A program made the position numbers and the translations under genes. Below, in pieces: positions 9,231 to 18,146 of a stretch of 56,076 nt of DNA. Positions within the stretch are counted from its first letter, which is position 1, and each line of letters starts with the position of its first letter. Under the pieces are notes generated by a model, which saw nothing but the letters and a program-made list of their open reading frames with translations, made no database searches and was not told where the DNA came from. Source of the DNA: Candidatus Tepidifontimicrobium thermophilum (GTDB lineage Bacteria; Sysuimicrobiota; Sysuimicrobiia; Sysuimicrobiales; Sysuimicrobiaceae); NCBI GenBank assembly GCA_031296405.1, contig JAVKKH010000017.1:1-56076 (forward strand). Direction: 5' to 3'.

Positions 9231-9347
9231 ATGGAGGAAGGCCACAGGCAGGAGCTGGAGGCGGAACTGGACCGGATGCTGCAGGCGTCCACCCCGGACC
9301 CAGACGAGGATCGGTGGACCATCGCCTGCATCCAGCAGATGTACTGA
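9231..9347 (+). CDS. 38-residue acidic hypothetical protein between cimA and leuB
   Basis: ATG with a strong Shine-Dalgarno (GGGAGGGAGACGCC immediately before), 13 bases after cimA and 3 bases before leuB. The product is a charged helix-prone half (MEEGHRQELEAELDRMLQ) followed by STPDPDEDRWTIACIQQMY. There is no signal peptide or known domain. Placement, spacing and an excellent ribosome site argue that it is translated; it may couple translation into leuB or act as a small regulator. I do not recognise a family. Confidence 0.65.
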   Translation: MEEGHRQELEAELDRMLQASTPDPDEDRWTIACIQQMY

Positions 9348-9350
9348 CCG

Positions 9351-10406
9351 GTGGACGCGCGCATCCTCCTCCTGCCCGGCGACGGGATCGGCCCGGAGGT
9401 GGTGGCAGAGGCAGTCCGGGTGCTGGACGCGGTGGCCCGGCGCTACGGGCACCGGTTCACCTACCGCACCGAGGCCATCGGCGGCGGCGCCATTGACCGG
9501 TACGGGGACCCGCTTCCCGGCACCACCCGTGAGGCCCTCCGGGAGTGCGAGGCGGTCCTGCTGGGTGCGGTGGGAGGTCCCCGTTGGGACCACGGGCCGG
9601 TCCGCCCGGAAGCCGGGTTGCTGGCGCTGCGCTACGAGCTGGGGGTGTACGCCAACCTGAGGCCCGCCCGCCTGCTGGACGGCTTGGAGGCCGCCTCCCC
9701 CCTGCGCCCCGAGGTGGTGCGGGGAACCGACTTCCTCATCGTCCGGGAGCTCACGGGAGGCCTATACTTCGGCCAGCCCAAAGCCCGCGACGCCCGACAG
9801 GCGGTGGACACCATGGCGTACACCGCGGAGGAGGTGGAGCGGGTGGCCCGGGTGGCCTTCCGCGCAGCCCGGGCACGGCGGCGGCGGGTGCACTCCGTGG
9901 ACAAGGCCAACGTGCTGGAGACCTCGCGCCTGTGGCGCCAGGTGGTGACCCGCGTGAGCGAGGAGTTCCCGGACGTCACGGTCGAGCACATGCTGGTGGA
10001 CACCTGTGCCATGCAGCTGGTCCGCCAGCCGACTGCCTTCGACGTGATCCTCACGGAGAACACCTTTGGAGACATCCTCAGCGACGAGGCCGCCGCGGTG
10101 GTGGGATCCATCGGGATCCTCCCCTCCGCCAGCCTCGGGGACCGCCCCCCCTTTCTGTACGAGCCGGTCCACGGCTCCGCGCCTGACATCGCGGGGCGTG
10201 GGGTCGCCAACCCCCTGGGGGCCATCCTCAGCGCGGCCCTGATGCTCCGCTACTCCTTCGCGCTCGAGGAGGAAGCGCGGGCAGTGGAGGAGGCGGTGCG
10301 GGAGGTGGTCGGGGAGGGCACCACCACCCCCGACCTGGGGGGCCGCTGCAGGACCTCGGAGGTGGGGAGCGCGGTGGCCGAGCGCGTCCTCGGCAGGGAA
10401 ACCTGA
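9351..10406 (+). CDS. leuB: 3-isopropylmalate dehydrogenase
   Basis: NAD-dependent oxidative decarboxylase for 3-isopropylmalate, and probably also for the methylmalate made by the CimA route. The 351 residues contain [11 protein letters not shown] at the N-terminus, GAVGGPRWD, the arginine-containing NLRPARLL, the general-base region [25 protein letters not shown], and the metal-binding GDILSDEAA. The NAD-loop [20 protein letters not shown] is intact. The start is GTG, 3 bases after orf38. It is the last gene of the T-box operon with a clear pathway role. Confidence 0.96.
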   Translation: MDARILLLPGDGIGPEVVAEAVRVLDAVARRYGHRFTYRTEAIGGGAIDRYGDPLPGTTREALRECEAVLLGAVGGPRWDHGPVRPEAGLLALRYELGVYANLRPARLLDGLEAASPLRPEVVRGTDFLIVRELTGGLYFGQPKARDARQAVDTMAYTAEEVERVARVAFRAARARRRRVHSVDKANVLETSRLWRQVVTRVSEEFPDVTVEHMLVDTCAMQLVRQPTAFDVILTENTFGDILSDEAAAVVGSIGILPSASLGDRPPFLYEPVHGSAPDIAGRGVANPLGAILSAALMLRYSFALEEEARAVEEAVREVVGEGTTTPDLGGRCRTSEVGSAVAERVLGRET

Positions 10407-10474
10407 ACTCCGCACCGAATCCCCGGGCGGGGCCACGGCGCCCGTCGCGAAACGCGCTGGAGGGGGGAACGGTG

Positions 10475-11827
10475 ATGCGTCACCGGTTCGAACGGGTCAC
10501 CCGACGTCGTTTCCTGAAGGACACTGCCCGGGCCGCTTCTGCTTTGGCGCTGTCCGCCTGGGGCCTGGAAGCAGGCCGCAAGGCCTCGGACGCTCAGGAG
10601 CTCACGTTCCCCGTGGAGCGCGGCGCCAGCCTGCGGGTGTTGCGTTGGTCCCAGTTCGTGACCACCGACCGGCCCATCTTCGAGGAGAACGCGGCGCGGT
10701 TCACCCAGCGCACCGGGGTCCCCGTCCGGGTGGAGTACGAGACGTGGACGGACGTACAGCCGAAGGCGGCGGCCGCCGCCAACGTGGGCAGCGGCCCGGA
10801 CATCGTGATCGGGTTCTTCGACGAGCCGCACCTTTGGGCAGACAAGCTGGTCCCGGTGACGGACCTGGCGCAGTACCTGGGCCGCAAGTACGGCGGCTGG
10901 TTCGACGTCTGTCCCCAGTACGGCTACAGCCCGCAGCGGAACGCGTGGATCGCCATCCCCATCGGCGCACCGGGCGTGGCCCTGAACTACCGGATCTCCT
11001 GGGTCCGGGAGGCGGGGTTCGACCCCGACCCGGCCCGGTTCCCCAAGACCACCGACGACTTCCTGCGCCTGTGCCGCGCCCTGAAGGCCCGCGGCCACCC
11101 CACGGGGTTCGCCCTGGGCAAGGCAGTCGGCGACGGCAACACCTGGGTGCACTGGTGCCTGTGGGCCTTCGGGGGACGGGCGGTGGCTCCCGACAACCGG
11201 ACCATCACCATCAACTCCCCGGAAACCGCCAACGCCCTGGAGTACGCGCGGGCTCTGTACGAGACCATGATCCCCGGCGTGGCGGGCTGGCTGGACCCGC
11301 ACAACAACCGGGCCTTCCTGGCCGGCGAGGTCTCCCTGACCAACAACGGCATCAGCATCTACTTCGCGGCGAAGAACGACTTCCCGGAGATCGCCCGGGA
11401 CATGAACCACGCCTTCTTCCCGGTGGGCCCCGTGGGCCGACCCACAGAGCTCCACCTCTTCAGCCAGGCGTACATCTTCAACTACACCCGCTACCCGAAC
11501 GCCGCCAAGGAGTTCCTGCGGTGGATCATGGAGGACACCCAGTACGGCCGGTGGATCAACGGGATGCTGGGCTACGTGTCCCACCCCCTGAAGGCGTACA
11601 CGGACCTGGCGGTGTGGCGGGCGGACCCGAAGCACCTGCCGTTCCGGGACGCGGTGGCCCGCATGCTGCCGCACTCGTATGCGGGCCGGCCGGGGCCGGA
11701 GGCCGCCCGGGCCCTAGCGGAGTTCGTGATCGTGGACATGTTCGCGGACGCCTGCACGGGCCGCCGCAGCGTGCGGGACGCCATCCGCGCCGCGGAGGAT
11801 CGGCTGCGGCGCATCTACCGCAGCTAG
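10475..11827 (+). CDS. ABC transporter solute-binding protein, carbohydrate type, Tat signal
   Basis: Family-1 extracellular solute-binding protein of 450 residues. The N-terminus has a twin-arginine motif (TRRRFLKD) followed by an alanine-rich stretch and a likely cleavage site near ASDAQ, so it may be exported folded. The body has the usual cues of sugar-binding proteins: VPVRVEYETWTDV, GPDIVIGFFDEPHLWAD, and the NNGISIYFAAK hinge. The start is ATG (or the preceding GTG at 10472) after GGAGGGGGG. The two genes downstream are its permeases. No ATPase is encoded beside it, so a shared MsmX-type ATPase is likely. The substrate is unknown. Confidence 0.88.
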   Translation: MRHRFERVTRRRFLKDTARAASALALSAWGLEAGRKASDAQELTFPVERGASLRVLRWSQFVTTDRPIFEENAARFTQRTGVPVRVEYETWTDVQPKAAAAANVGSGPDIVIGFFDEPHLWADKLVPVTDLAQYLGRKYGGWFDVCPQYGYSPQRNAWIAIPIGAPGVALNYRISWVREAGFDPDPARFPKTTDDFLRLCRALKARGHPTGFALGKAVGDGNTWVHWCLWAFGGRAVAPDNRTITINSPETANALEYARALYETMIPGVAGWLDPHNNRAFLAGEVSLTNNGISIYFAAKNDFPEIARDMNHAFFPVGPVGRPTELHLFSQAYIFNYTRYPNAAKEFLRWIMEDTQYGRWINGMLGYVSHPLKAYTDLAVWRADPKHLPFRDAVARMLPHSYAGRPGPEAARALAEFVIVDMFADACTGRRSVRDAIRAAEDRLRRIYRS

Positions 11828-11828
11828 G

Positions 11829-12755
11829 ATGGACCGGCTGGAGGCCAGCCTCCCGCGGGTAGCCGCGCGGCGCGCCGCGGCGGGCAGCCTCCTGGAAAAC
11901 CGGGACGCCCTGGGATGGGCTATGGTCGCCCCGGCCCTGTTTTTGCTGGGCGCCTTCCTGGCCTACCCGTTCCTCCTCGGCGTCTGGCTCAGCTTCACCG
12001 ACAGCCGCATCGCCAACCCGGGCCGGTTCGTGGGGCTGGAGAACTTCCGCTACCTGGTCGGGGACGGGGTGTTCCGCCTCGCGGTGCTGAACACCCTCCT
12101 GTACGCGGGCGTGGCGGTGGTCCTGAAGTTCGTGCTGGGCTTCGCCCTGGCCCTCCTGGTCGACCGGGAGTTCCGGGGCAAGCGGTTCGTACGGGCGGCC
12201 ATGCTCCTGCCGTGGATCGTGCCCACCTCCCTGTCGGCTCTGGTGTTCTACTGGATCTACGACAGCCAGTTCAGCGTCCTGACGTGGGTGCTGCGGGCGG
12301 TGGGGCTGGTCGACCGGTCCGTCAACTACCTGGGCGACCCGAACCTGGCCCGGGCCTCTTTGATCGCCGCCAACGTGTGGCGCGGGGTTCCCTTCTTCGC
12401 CATCGGCCTGCTGGCGGGCCTGCAGACGGTCCCCCGGGAGCTGTACGAGGCCGCGGCCATGGACGGGGCAGGGCCCTGGGCCCGCTTCCGGTGGATCACG
12501 TGGCCGCTTCTGGTGCCGGTCGCGGTGGTGGTCACGGTCTTCAGCACCATCATGACGGTGGGAGACTTCCAGCTCATCTGGATCGTCACGAAGGGAGGGC
12601 CGGCCAACGCCACTCACCTCTTTGGCACCCTGGCCTACCAGCGGGCCGTCCAGGGCGGCTTCCTGGGCGAGGGGGCCGCGGTGGCGGTGTTCGTGTTGCC
12701 GGTCCTGGTGGCGTGCGTGGCCCTGGCGTACCGGGCGCTGCGGCGGGAGGACTGA
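11829..12755 (+). CDS. ABC transporter permease, MalF/UgpA type
   Basis: 308-residue inner-membrane permease with six predicted helices, the first around residues 36-60 (WAMVAPALFLLGAFLAYPFL). The cytoplasmic EAA loop reads EAAAMDGAGPWARFRWITWPLL, which docks to the ATPase. It begins one base after the binding-protein stop and ends one base before the second permease start, so the three genes form a translational unit. Its pairing with a MalG-type partner indicates a carbohydrate importer. Confidence 0.93.
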   Translation: MDRLEASLPRVAARRAAAGSLLENRDALGWAMVAPALFLLGAFLAYPFLLGVWLSFTDSRIANPGRFVGLENFRYLVGDGVFRLAVLNTLLYAGVAVVLKFVLGFALALLVDREFRGKRFVRAAMLLPWIVPTSLSALVFYWIYDSQFSVLTWVLRAVGLVDRSVNYLGDPNLARASLIAANVWRGVPFFAIGLLAGLQTVPRELYEAAAMDGAGPWARFRWITWPLLVPVAVVVTVFSTIMTVGDFQLIWIVTKGGPANATHLFGTLAYQRAVQGGFLGEGAAVAVFVLPVLVACVALAYRALRRED

Positions 12756-12756
12756 C

Positions 12757-13590
12757 GTGAACCGCCCCGCGGCCAGGCTCCTGACCTTCCAGCTCCCCCT
12801 GGCGGCATTTCTGGTGTTCCTGCTGTTCCCTTTCTACTGGATGCTGGTCACCGCCCTGAAGCCCAACCGGGACCTTTACAACCTGACCGTGAATCCCCTT
12901 TGGACCTGGACGCCCACCCTGGACCACGTGCGCCGGCTCCTGTGGGACACCCACTTTTTGCCCTGGATGCGCAACACCCTGGTGATCTCCGTGGGTGCCA
13001 CCGCGCTGTCCCTGGCTGCCAGCCTGCTGGCCGCGTACGCCATCGGCCGGCTGCGCTTCCGGGGCTCAGGCGTCCTGGGCATCACCATCTTCCTCACGTA
13101 CCTGGTACCTCCCGTGATCCTGTTCATCCCCTTGAGCCGAATCGTGTCCGCCCTGGGCCTGTGGGACCGGCCCGCGGCGTTGGTGCTCACCTACCCCACG
13201 TTCCTGGTACCCTTCTGCGTGTGGCTGCTGCTGGGCTACTTCCGGACCCTCCCCCGGGAGCTGGAGGACTGCGCGCGGGTGGACGGGGCCAGCCGGTTCC
13301 AGGTCATGCGGTACGTGACGTTCCCCCTGGCGCTACCGGGCATCCTGTCCTGCTTGATCTTCGCGTTCACCCTCTCGTGGAACGAGTACCTCTACGCCCT
13401 GGTCTTCCTGTCCTCCACGGACCAGAAGACGGTCCCCGTGGGACTGGCCACCGAGCTGGTCACCGGGGACGTGTTCCAGTGGGGTCCCCTCATGGCTGGC
13501 GCCCTGCTGGGGTCCGTGCCCGTGGCGGTGGCGTACTCGTTTTTCGTGGAGCACTACGTGGCGGCCCTGACGGGCGCGCTCAAGGAGTGA
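12757..13590 (+). CDS. ABC transporter permease, MalG/UgpE type
   Basis: 277-residue second permease of the importer. Helix one is residues 10-30 ([20 protein letters not shown]). The region [10 protein letters not shown] is typical of MalG-class proteins. The EAA loop appears as [25 protein letters not shown] chose GTG at 12757, directly after the upstream stop; the longer in-frame extension reads back through the MalF-type gene. The stop is 13 bases before ilvD, whose ribosome site overlaps the end of this gene. Confidence 0.93.
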   Translation: MNRPAARLLTFQLPLAAFLVFLLFPFYWMLVTALKPNRDLYNLTVNPLWTWTPTLDHVRRLLWDTHFLPWMRNTLVISVGATALSLAASLLAAYAIGRLRFRGSGVLGITIFLTYLVPPVILFIPLSRIVSALGLWDRPAALVLTYPTFLVPFCVWLLLGYFRTLPRELEDCARVDGASRFQVMRYVTFPLALPGILSCLIFAFTLSWNEYLYALVFLSSTDQKTVPVGLATELVTGDVFQWGPLMAGALLGSVPVAVAYSFFVEHYVAALTGALKE

Positions 13591-13603
13591 AGGAGGCGAG
13601 ACC

Positions 13604-15265
13604 GTGCGCAGCGACACGTTGAAATCCGGGGTGGCCCGGTCGCCGGCCCGCGCCATGTTGCGGGCCGTGGGCCTCAAAGACGAGGACTTCCAGCTGCCCT
13701 TTGTGGGCGTGGTGAACACGTGGACGGACGGCATGCCGTGCAACTTCCACCTGCGCGAGCTGGCCCAGGAGTTGCGGGCCGGCCTGCGGGAGGCGGGTGT
13801 GCTGGGGTTCGAGTTCGGCGCCCCCTCGGTGAACGACGCCATGGCGATGGGCACGGAGGCCATGCGGGCCAGCCTGATCAGCCGGGAGGTGGTGGCGGAC
13901 GCGGTGGAGGTGGTCGCCCACGGCTACCTGTACGACGGGATGGCGGTGTTGGTGGGGTGCGACAAGACCATCCCCGGAGGAGCGATGGGGGTCATCCGGA
14001 GCGGGGTCCCAGGCATCGTCCTGTACGGCGGTACCGTTGCCCCGGGGGTCCTGGACGGCCGGAAGCTGACCATCGTGGACCCCTTCGAAGCGGTGGGGAG
14101 GTTCAGCGCTGGCCAGATGAGCCGGGAGGAGTTCGAGGCGGTGGAGCGGCACGCGGTGCCCGGGGCCGGGGCGTGTGGGGGCCAGTACACCGCCAACACC
14201 ATGGCCCTGGTGCTGGAGGCGCTGGGTCTGTCACCGGTGGGCTACAACGCCATCCCTGCCACCGTCCCCGAAAAGAGGGAGGCCACCCGGAGAGCGGGTG
14301 CGATCCTGGCGGACGCGGTTCGGGCCGGCCGGACGCCCCGAGACTTCCTGACCCGGCAGTCCTTCCTGAACGCCATCGCCACCGTGGCGGCCACGGGAGG
14401 GTCCACGAACGCGGTGTTGCACCTGCTGGCCCTGGCTCAGGAGGTAGGGGTCGCCCTGGAGCTGGACGACTTCGACCGGGTGTCGCGCCGCACGCCCGTG
14501 ATCGCGGACCTGCGGCCGTGGGGCACCTACACCGCCTGGGAGCTGTACGAGGCGGGCGGTACACGCCTGGTGTTCCGCCGGATGCTGGAGGCCGGCCTGC
14601 TGGACGGCGACCAGAGGACCATCACCGGTCGTACCCTCTCTGAGGAGGTGGGCGCCCCGGAGGAGGCACCGGGCCAGCGGGTGGTGTGGTCCGCCGAAAG
14701 ACCCCTCAAGCCGCACGGAGGGTTGGCGGTCCTGCGGGGGTCCCTCGCTCCGGAGGGTGCGGTGATCAAGGTGGCGGGTACCGAACGAATGCAGTTCCGC
14801 GGGCCTGCCCGGGTGTTCGACGGGGAAGCCGCCGCGCTGGAAGCGGTCCTGGGGGGGAGGATCCAGCCTGGAGACGTCGTGGTGATCCGCTACGAAGGGC
14901 CCAAGGGCGCCCCCGGGATGCCCGAGATGCTCTCGGTCACTGCGGCGCTGGTGGGGCGGGGACTCGGGCCGGAGGTCGCCCTGGTGACGGACGGCCGGTT
15001 CTCCGGCGGCACGCGGGGCCTGATGGTGGGACACGTAGCTCCCGAGGCGCAAGTGGGCGGGCCCATCGCTCTGGTACGCGAGGGTGACCCCATCGTCATC
15101 GACGTGGAGAGCAGGCGGCTGGACGTGGACGTGCCGCCCGAGGAGCTGCAGCGGAGGAGGGCGGAGTTCGTGCCGCCGGCACCGCGGTACCGCGGGGGCC
15201 TGTTCGGCCGTTATGCATCCCTCGTGAGCTCCGCCTCGGAGGGCGCGGTCCTGAGGGTGGGGTAG
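13604..15265 (+). CDS. ilvD: Dihydroxy-acid dehydratase
   Basis: Iron-sulfur dehydratase that forms 2-oxo acids from the IlvC products, the one ilv step missing from the first operon. The 553 residues have the three cluster cysteines in [22 protein letters not shown] and [13 protein letters not shown]. The C-terminal KVAG and [22 protein letters not shown] segments are typical of true IlvD rather than of the longer sugar-acid dehydratases of the same superfamily. GTG start after AAGGAGGCGAG. It is cotranscribed with the sugar-type importer, which is unusual; readthrough from the leu operon is possible because no terminator is seen between. Confidence 0.92.
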   Translation: MRSDTLKSGVARSPARAMLRAVGLKDEDFQLPFVGVVNTWTDGMPCNFHLRELAQELRAGLREAGVLGFEFGAPSVNDAMAMGTEAMRASLISREVVADAVEVVAHGYLYDGMAVLVGCDKTIPGGAMGVIRSGVPGIVLYGGTVAPGVLDGRKLTIVDPFEAVGRFSAGQMSREEFEAVERHAVPGAGACGGQYTANTMALVLEALGLSPVGYNAIPATVPEKREATRRAGAILADAVRAGRTPRDFLTRQSFLNAIATVAATGGSTNAVLHLLALAQEVGVALELDDFDRVSRRTPVIADLRPWGTYTAWELYEAGGTRLVFRRMLEAGLLDGDQRTITGRTLSEEVGAPEEAPGQRVVWSAERPLKPHGGLAVLRGSLAPEGAVIKVAGTERMQFRGPARVFDGEAAALEAVLGGRIQPGDVVVIRYEGPKGAPGMPEMLSVTAALVGRGLGPEVALVTDGRFSGGTRGLMVGHVAPEAQVGGPIALVREGDPIVIDVESRRLDVDVPPEELQRRRAEFVPPAPRYRGGLFGRYASLVSSASEGAVLRVG

Positions 15266-15275
15266 AGGAGGGGCG

Positions 15276-15704
15276 TCAGCGCAGCCCGTACAGCATCCAG
15301 TACACCACCCAGCCGCTTCCGGCCACGTACAGCCACACCGGCAGGGTCCTCCGCGCGAGCCGCCGGTGGGCGTTGAACTCGCCACGCAGGGCCCGCCGGA
15401 GGGTGACCAGGACCATGGGCGCCAGCACCGCGGCCAACACCACGTGGCTGGCCAATACGATTAGGTAGGCCGTGCGCAGCCACCCGGTACCCTGAAAGGG
15501 TTTGGAACCGAGCAGGGCCCACCGGATCCCGTAGACCACCAGGAAGGCGGCGGCGAACGCGGAGGCGGTCAGCATGAACCGCCGGTGCCAGTCCACCCGC
15601 CGGGCCCGGATGCACAGGTAGCCCGCCACGACTGCCAGTCCGCTCACCAGGATCAGGCCGGTGTTCAGCGGCGGGAGCCAGAGGAGGGTGCTGGACTCGC
15701 CCAC
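15276..15704 (-). CDS. DUF420 membrane protein (YozB/CtaM-like)
   Basis: 142-residue integral membrane protein with four predicted helices. Conserved DUF420 cues are PPLNTGLILVSGLAVVAGY, the histidine in DWHRRFMLT, ASHVVLAAVLAPMVLVTLRRAL, and the pair AHRRLARRTLPVWLYV followed by VVYWMLYGLR. The family is linked to assembly of haem-copper oxidases in Gram-positive bacteria. Here it stands alone, convergent with ilvD and divergent from the glycosyltransferase block. It fits functionally with the distant copper/cytochrome cassette at the window end. GTG start, weak Shine-Dalgarno. Confidence 0.85.
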   Translation of the reverse strand: MGESSTLLWLPPLNTGLILVSGLAVVAGYLCIRARRVDWHRRFMLTASAFAAAFLVVYGIRWALLGSKPFQGTGWLRTAYLIVLASHVVLAAVLAPMVLVTLRRALRGEFNAHRRLARRTLPVWLYVAGSGWVVYWMLYGLR

Positions 15705-15720
15705 GATCGGATAGCCTACC

Positions 15721-15729
15721 TGCTATAAT
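15721..15729 (+). promoter_or_regulatory. Extended -10 promoter of the glycosyltransferase block
   Basis: TGcTATAAT is a perfect -10 hexamer (15724-15729) with an extended TGn element. There is no good -35 hexamer, which extended -10 promoters can do without. Transcription would start near 15736, giving a leader of about 88 bases before the GTG at 15824. Confidence 0.65.
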
Positions 15730-15823
15730 GGTACCGGATCCCCGGGGCGGTCGGACAATCGAGACCTCGTCGCGCGAACACGCGAGCCCGCAGTACCACG
15801 GGCTGCCGGGAGGAGGTGGTACG

Positions 15824-17035
15824 GTGAACGGTCCGCGTGTGGGCGAGACGAACCGCAACGCGTGGCTTCCCGCACGGGAGCCACCTACGGTGGCGTTGGT
15901 GTCCACCTACCCGCCCAGGGAGTGTGGGATCGCCACCTTCACCCGGGACCTCTCCCGGAACCTACGGGAGGCCGGGCTGCGGACGTGGGTGGTGGCCATG
16001 GACGAGGAGGGAGCCGGCTACGCCTACGGGCCCGAGGTCCGGGTACAGATCCACGAGGACGCCCTGGAGGAGTACCGCGCCGCCGCGGACGCCATCAACC
16101 GCAGCGACGCCCACGTGGTGAACTTGCAGCACGAGTTCGGCATCTTCGGCGGCGAGTGGGGCGAGCACGTACTGGAGCTCGTGGAACGCCTGGACCGGCC
16201 CCTGGTGATCACTCTCCACACCGTGCTGCCGGACCCTCCGCCGAGGGCGCGTCGGGTCGTCCGAGCGCTCTGCCGACGGGCTGCGGCCGTGGTGGTGATG
16301 AGCCCCTCGGCGGTGGATCTCCTGGAGGCGCGCTACGGGGTGCCGCGGACGCGGGTCCACGTGGTGTGGCACGGCGTGCCCACCATCGAGGCGGTGCCAC
16401 GGGAGGAGGCAAAGCGACGCCTCGGGCTGGAGGGACGGCTGGTGGTGTCCACCTTCGGGCTAGTGAGCCCGGGGAAGGGCATCGAGGACGTCCTGGAGGC
16501 TCTCCCGGGGGTCGCACGACGCTATCCGCAGGTGCTGTACCTGGTCCTCGGCGAGACGCACCCCAACGTCCGCAGGAGGGAGGGGGAGCGCTACCGGAAC
16601 ATGCTGCTGGAAAAGGTCCGCGCGCTCGACCTCTCCCGCCACGTGCGGTTCGAGAACCGCTACCTGCGGGACGAGGAGATCGTGGCGTACCTCCAGGCCA
16701 CCGACGTGTACGTGACGCCCTACCACAACCCGGACCAGATCGTGAGCGGGACCCTGTCGTGGGCCCTGGCGGCGGGGTGCGCGGTGGTGTCCACGCCTTA
16801 CCGGTACGCGGTGGACGTGCTGTCCGACGGACGGGGGGTGCTGGTGCCGTTCCAGGATCCCCAGAATTTGGGGCACGCCCTCCAGGAATTGCTGGGCGAC
16901 CCGCAGAGGCGGACCCGGCTGGGCGAGCGCGCTTACGCGGCGAGCCTGTCCATGCGCTGGCCCCGGGTGGCAGCCCGGTACGCCTCCCTGTTTGAGCAGG
17001 CTGTGGAGCGGGCGGCCGCGGAGGCCGCGGTATAG
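15824..17035 (+). CDS. Glycosyltransferase family 4 (GT-B fold)
   Basis: 403-residue cytoplasmic retaining glycosyltransferase. The acceptor domain begins TVALVSTYPPRECGIATFTRDL, a form common in mannosyl/trehalose-type GT4 enzymes. The nucleotide-sugar half has VSTFGLVSPGKGIEDVLEAL and ends with SGTLSWALAAGCAVVSTPYRYA; the usual EX7E is replaced by DQIVSGTLSWALAAG, and its first glutamate is not in the standard place. I chose GTG at 15824 because GGGAGGAGGTGG lies just upstream; the longer frame starts inside the TATAAT box. It heads a plus-strand block of three genes. Confidence 0.9.
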   Translation: MNGPRVGETNRNAWLPAREPPTVALVSTYPPRECGIATFTRDLSRNLREAGLRTWVVAMDEEGAGYAYGPEVRVQIHEDALEEYRAAADAINRSDAHVVNLQHEFGIFGGEWGEHVLELVERLDRPLVITLHTVLPDPPPRARRVVRALCRRAAAVVVMSPSAVDLLEARYGVPRTRVHVVWHGVPTIEAVPREEAKRRLGLEGRLVVSTFGLVSPGKGIEDVLEALPGVARRYPQVLYLVLGETHPNVRRREGERYRNMLLEKVRALDLSRHVRFENRYLRDEEIVAYLQATDVYVTPYHNPDQIVSGTLSWALAAGCAVVSTPYRYAVDVLSDGRGVLVPFQDPQNLGHALQELLGDPQRRTRLGERAYAASLSMRWPRVAARYASLFEQAVERAAAEAAV

Positions 17036-17081
17036 CTAGCCTTCCTGTCTGGCGAGCCCCTGTTCGCCTGAGGCGGACCTT

Positions 17082-18146
17082 ATGGGTAGCCTGGATCGCG
17101 TAGCCGCCAGCGGCCCCCCTGAACGCCGGGTCGGCGCCTTCCCGGGTCCGGTGGAGCGCCACCTGCGGGGATGGGTGCGGGTGGCGCACCTGCGGCGCAT
17201 GACCGACTCTTTCGGGATGATCCAGTTCTCCCGCGGTCCGGTACCCGAACCGAAGACCGGGTACACGGCCGACGACAACGCACGGGCTCTGGTGGTGGCC
17301 GCCCGCCTCGGCTTGGAAGACCTCGCGGAGGTGTACCTGTCCTTTCTGGATCGCAGCCTCCGGCCGGACGGCTGGTTCCACAACCTGTGGCGCCAGGACC
17401 GAACTCCGGCTCCGGATGGGCAGTCTGAGGACTGCCAGGGCCGCTGCCTGTGGGCTCTGGCAGAGGCAGCCGGCTCCGCCTTGCCCGCACATCTGCGCAG
17501 ACGGGCGGAGTCCCTGCTGGAGCGGGCGCTACCTACCGTGGGCCAGCTGCGCACTCCCAGGGGACGGGCCAATGCATTGATGGGCTTAGCGCGGCTGGCA
17601 GACCCCGTACCGCTGGCCGCGGTGGCGGAAGCGCTGTGTGATCAGCTGGCCGCGACGGACCCCGCGTGGCCCTGGCCGGAGCCCGTCCTCACGTACGAGC
17701 TAGGCCGCGTGCCTTGCGGTCTGCTGCGTGCCTCACGGGTAGGCCTCGAACGCTGGCGCCAGGTGGCGCTACGGACGCTGGACTTCCTTTTGGACGTGAT
17801 GGTGGAGGACGGTACGGTGGTACCCGTCGGGAACCGGGGTTGGTACTCCCGAGGCGGCCAGAAAGCCCGGTGGGACCAGCAGCCCGTGGACCCCGGGGCC
17901 CTCGTGGAGGCTTGCGTGGAGGCGTATGCCCTCACGGGCCAGGCTCGGTACCGGGAGGCGGCGCGCGCCGCCTGGGAGTGGTTCTGGGGTCGGAACCTCA
18001 AAGGGGCGGTCCTGGTGGACCCGTCTGGGGCGTGCCGGGACGGTCTGGGGGAAGACGGGGCGAGCGACAACCGAGGCGCCGAAGCGTGTCTTGCTTACCT
18101 TCTGGCCGCCCTGGCGTGGTCCGAGCTGGAGGTAGAAGGGCCGTGA
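17082..18146 (+). CDS. Alpha/alpha-barrel-like glycan-associated protein of unknown activity
   Basis: 354-residue soluble protein without a signal peptide. The repeated helix pattern and motifs TADDNARALVVAARLG, SEDCQGRCLWALA, DPGALVEACVEAYALTG and DNRGAEACLAYLLAAL resemble (alpha/alpha)6 toroid proteins that often sit beside GT4 and GH130 genes. It could be a glycoside hydrolase, phosphorylase or lyase-like enzyme, or a non-catalytic partner; no catalytic pair can be assigned from sequence. The stop overlaps the GTG of the next glycosyltransferase (GTGA), so the two are coupled. Confidence 0.75.
   Translation: MGSLDRVAASGPPERRVGAFPGPVERHLRGWVRVAHLRRMTDSFGMIQFSRGPVPEPKTGYTADDNARALVVAARLGLEDLAEVYLSFLDRSLRPDGWFHNLWRQDRTPAPDGQSEDCQGRCLWALAEAAGSALPAHLRRRAESLLERALPTVGQLRTPRGRANALMGLARLADPVPLAAVAEALCDQLAATDPAWPWPEPVLTYELGRVPCGLLRASRVGLERWRQVALRTLDFLLDVMVEDGTVVPVGNRGWYSRGGQKARWDQQPVDPGALVEACVEAYALTGQARYREAARAAWEWFWGRNLKGAVLVDPSGACRDGLGEDGASDNRGAEACLAYLLAALAWSELEVEGP

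Noticed and set aside
10485..10492. GGTTCGAA, resembling a tRNA T-psi-C loop
   Set aside because: No acceptor, D or anticodon arms surround it; it lies in the start of the binding-protein gene.
13604..15265. Sugar-acid dehydratase instead of IlvD, suggested by the adjacent sugar-type importer
   Set aside because: Length, three cysteine motifs and the [13 protein letters not shown] block match IlvD, and no other ilvD is near.
15728..15823. Earlier ATG start for the first GT4 gene
   Set aside because: The ATG is part of the TATAAT box and lacks a ribosome site, while GTG at 15824 has GGGAGGAGGTGG.
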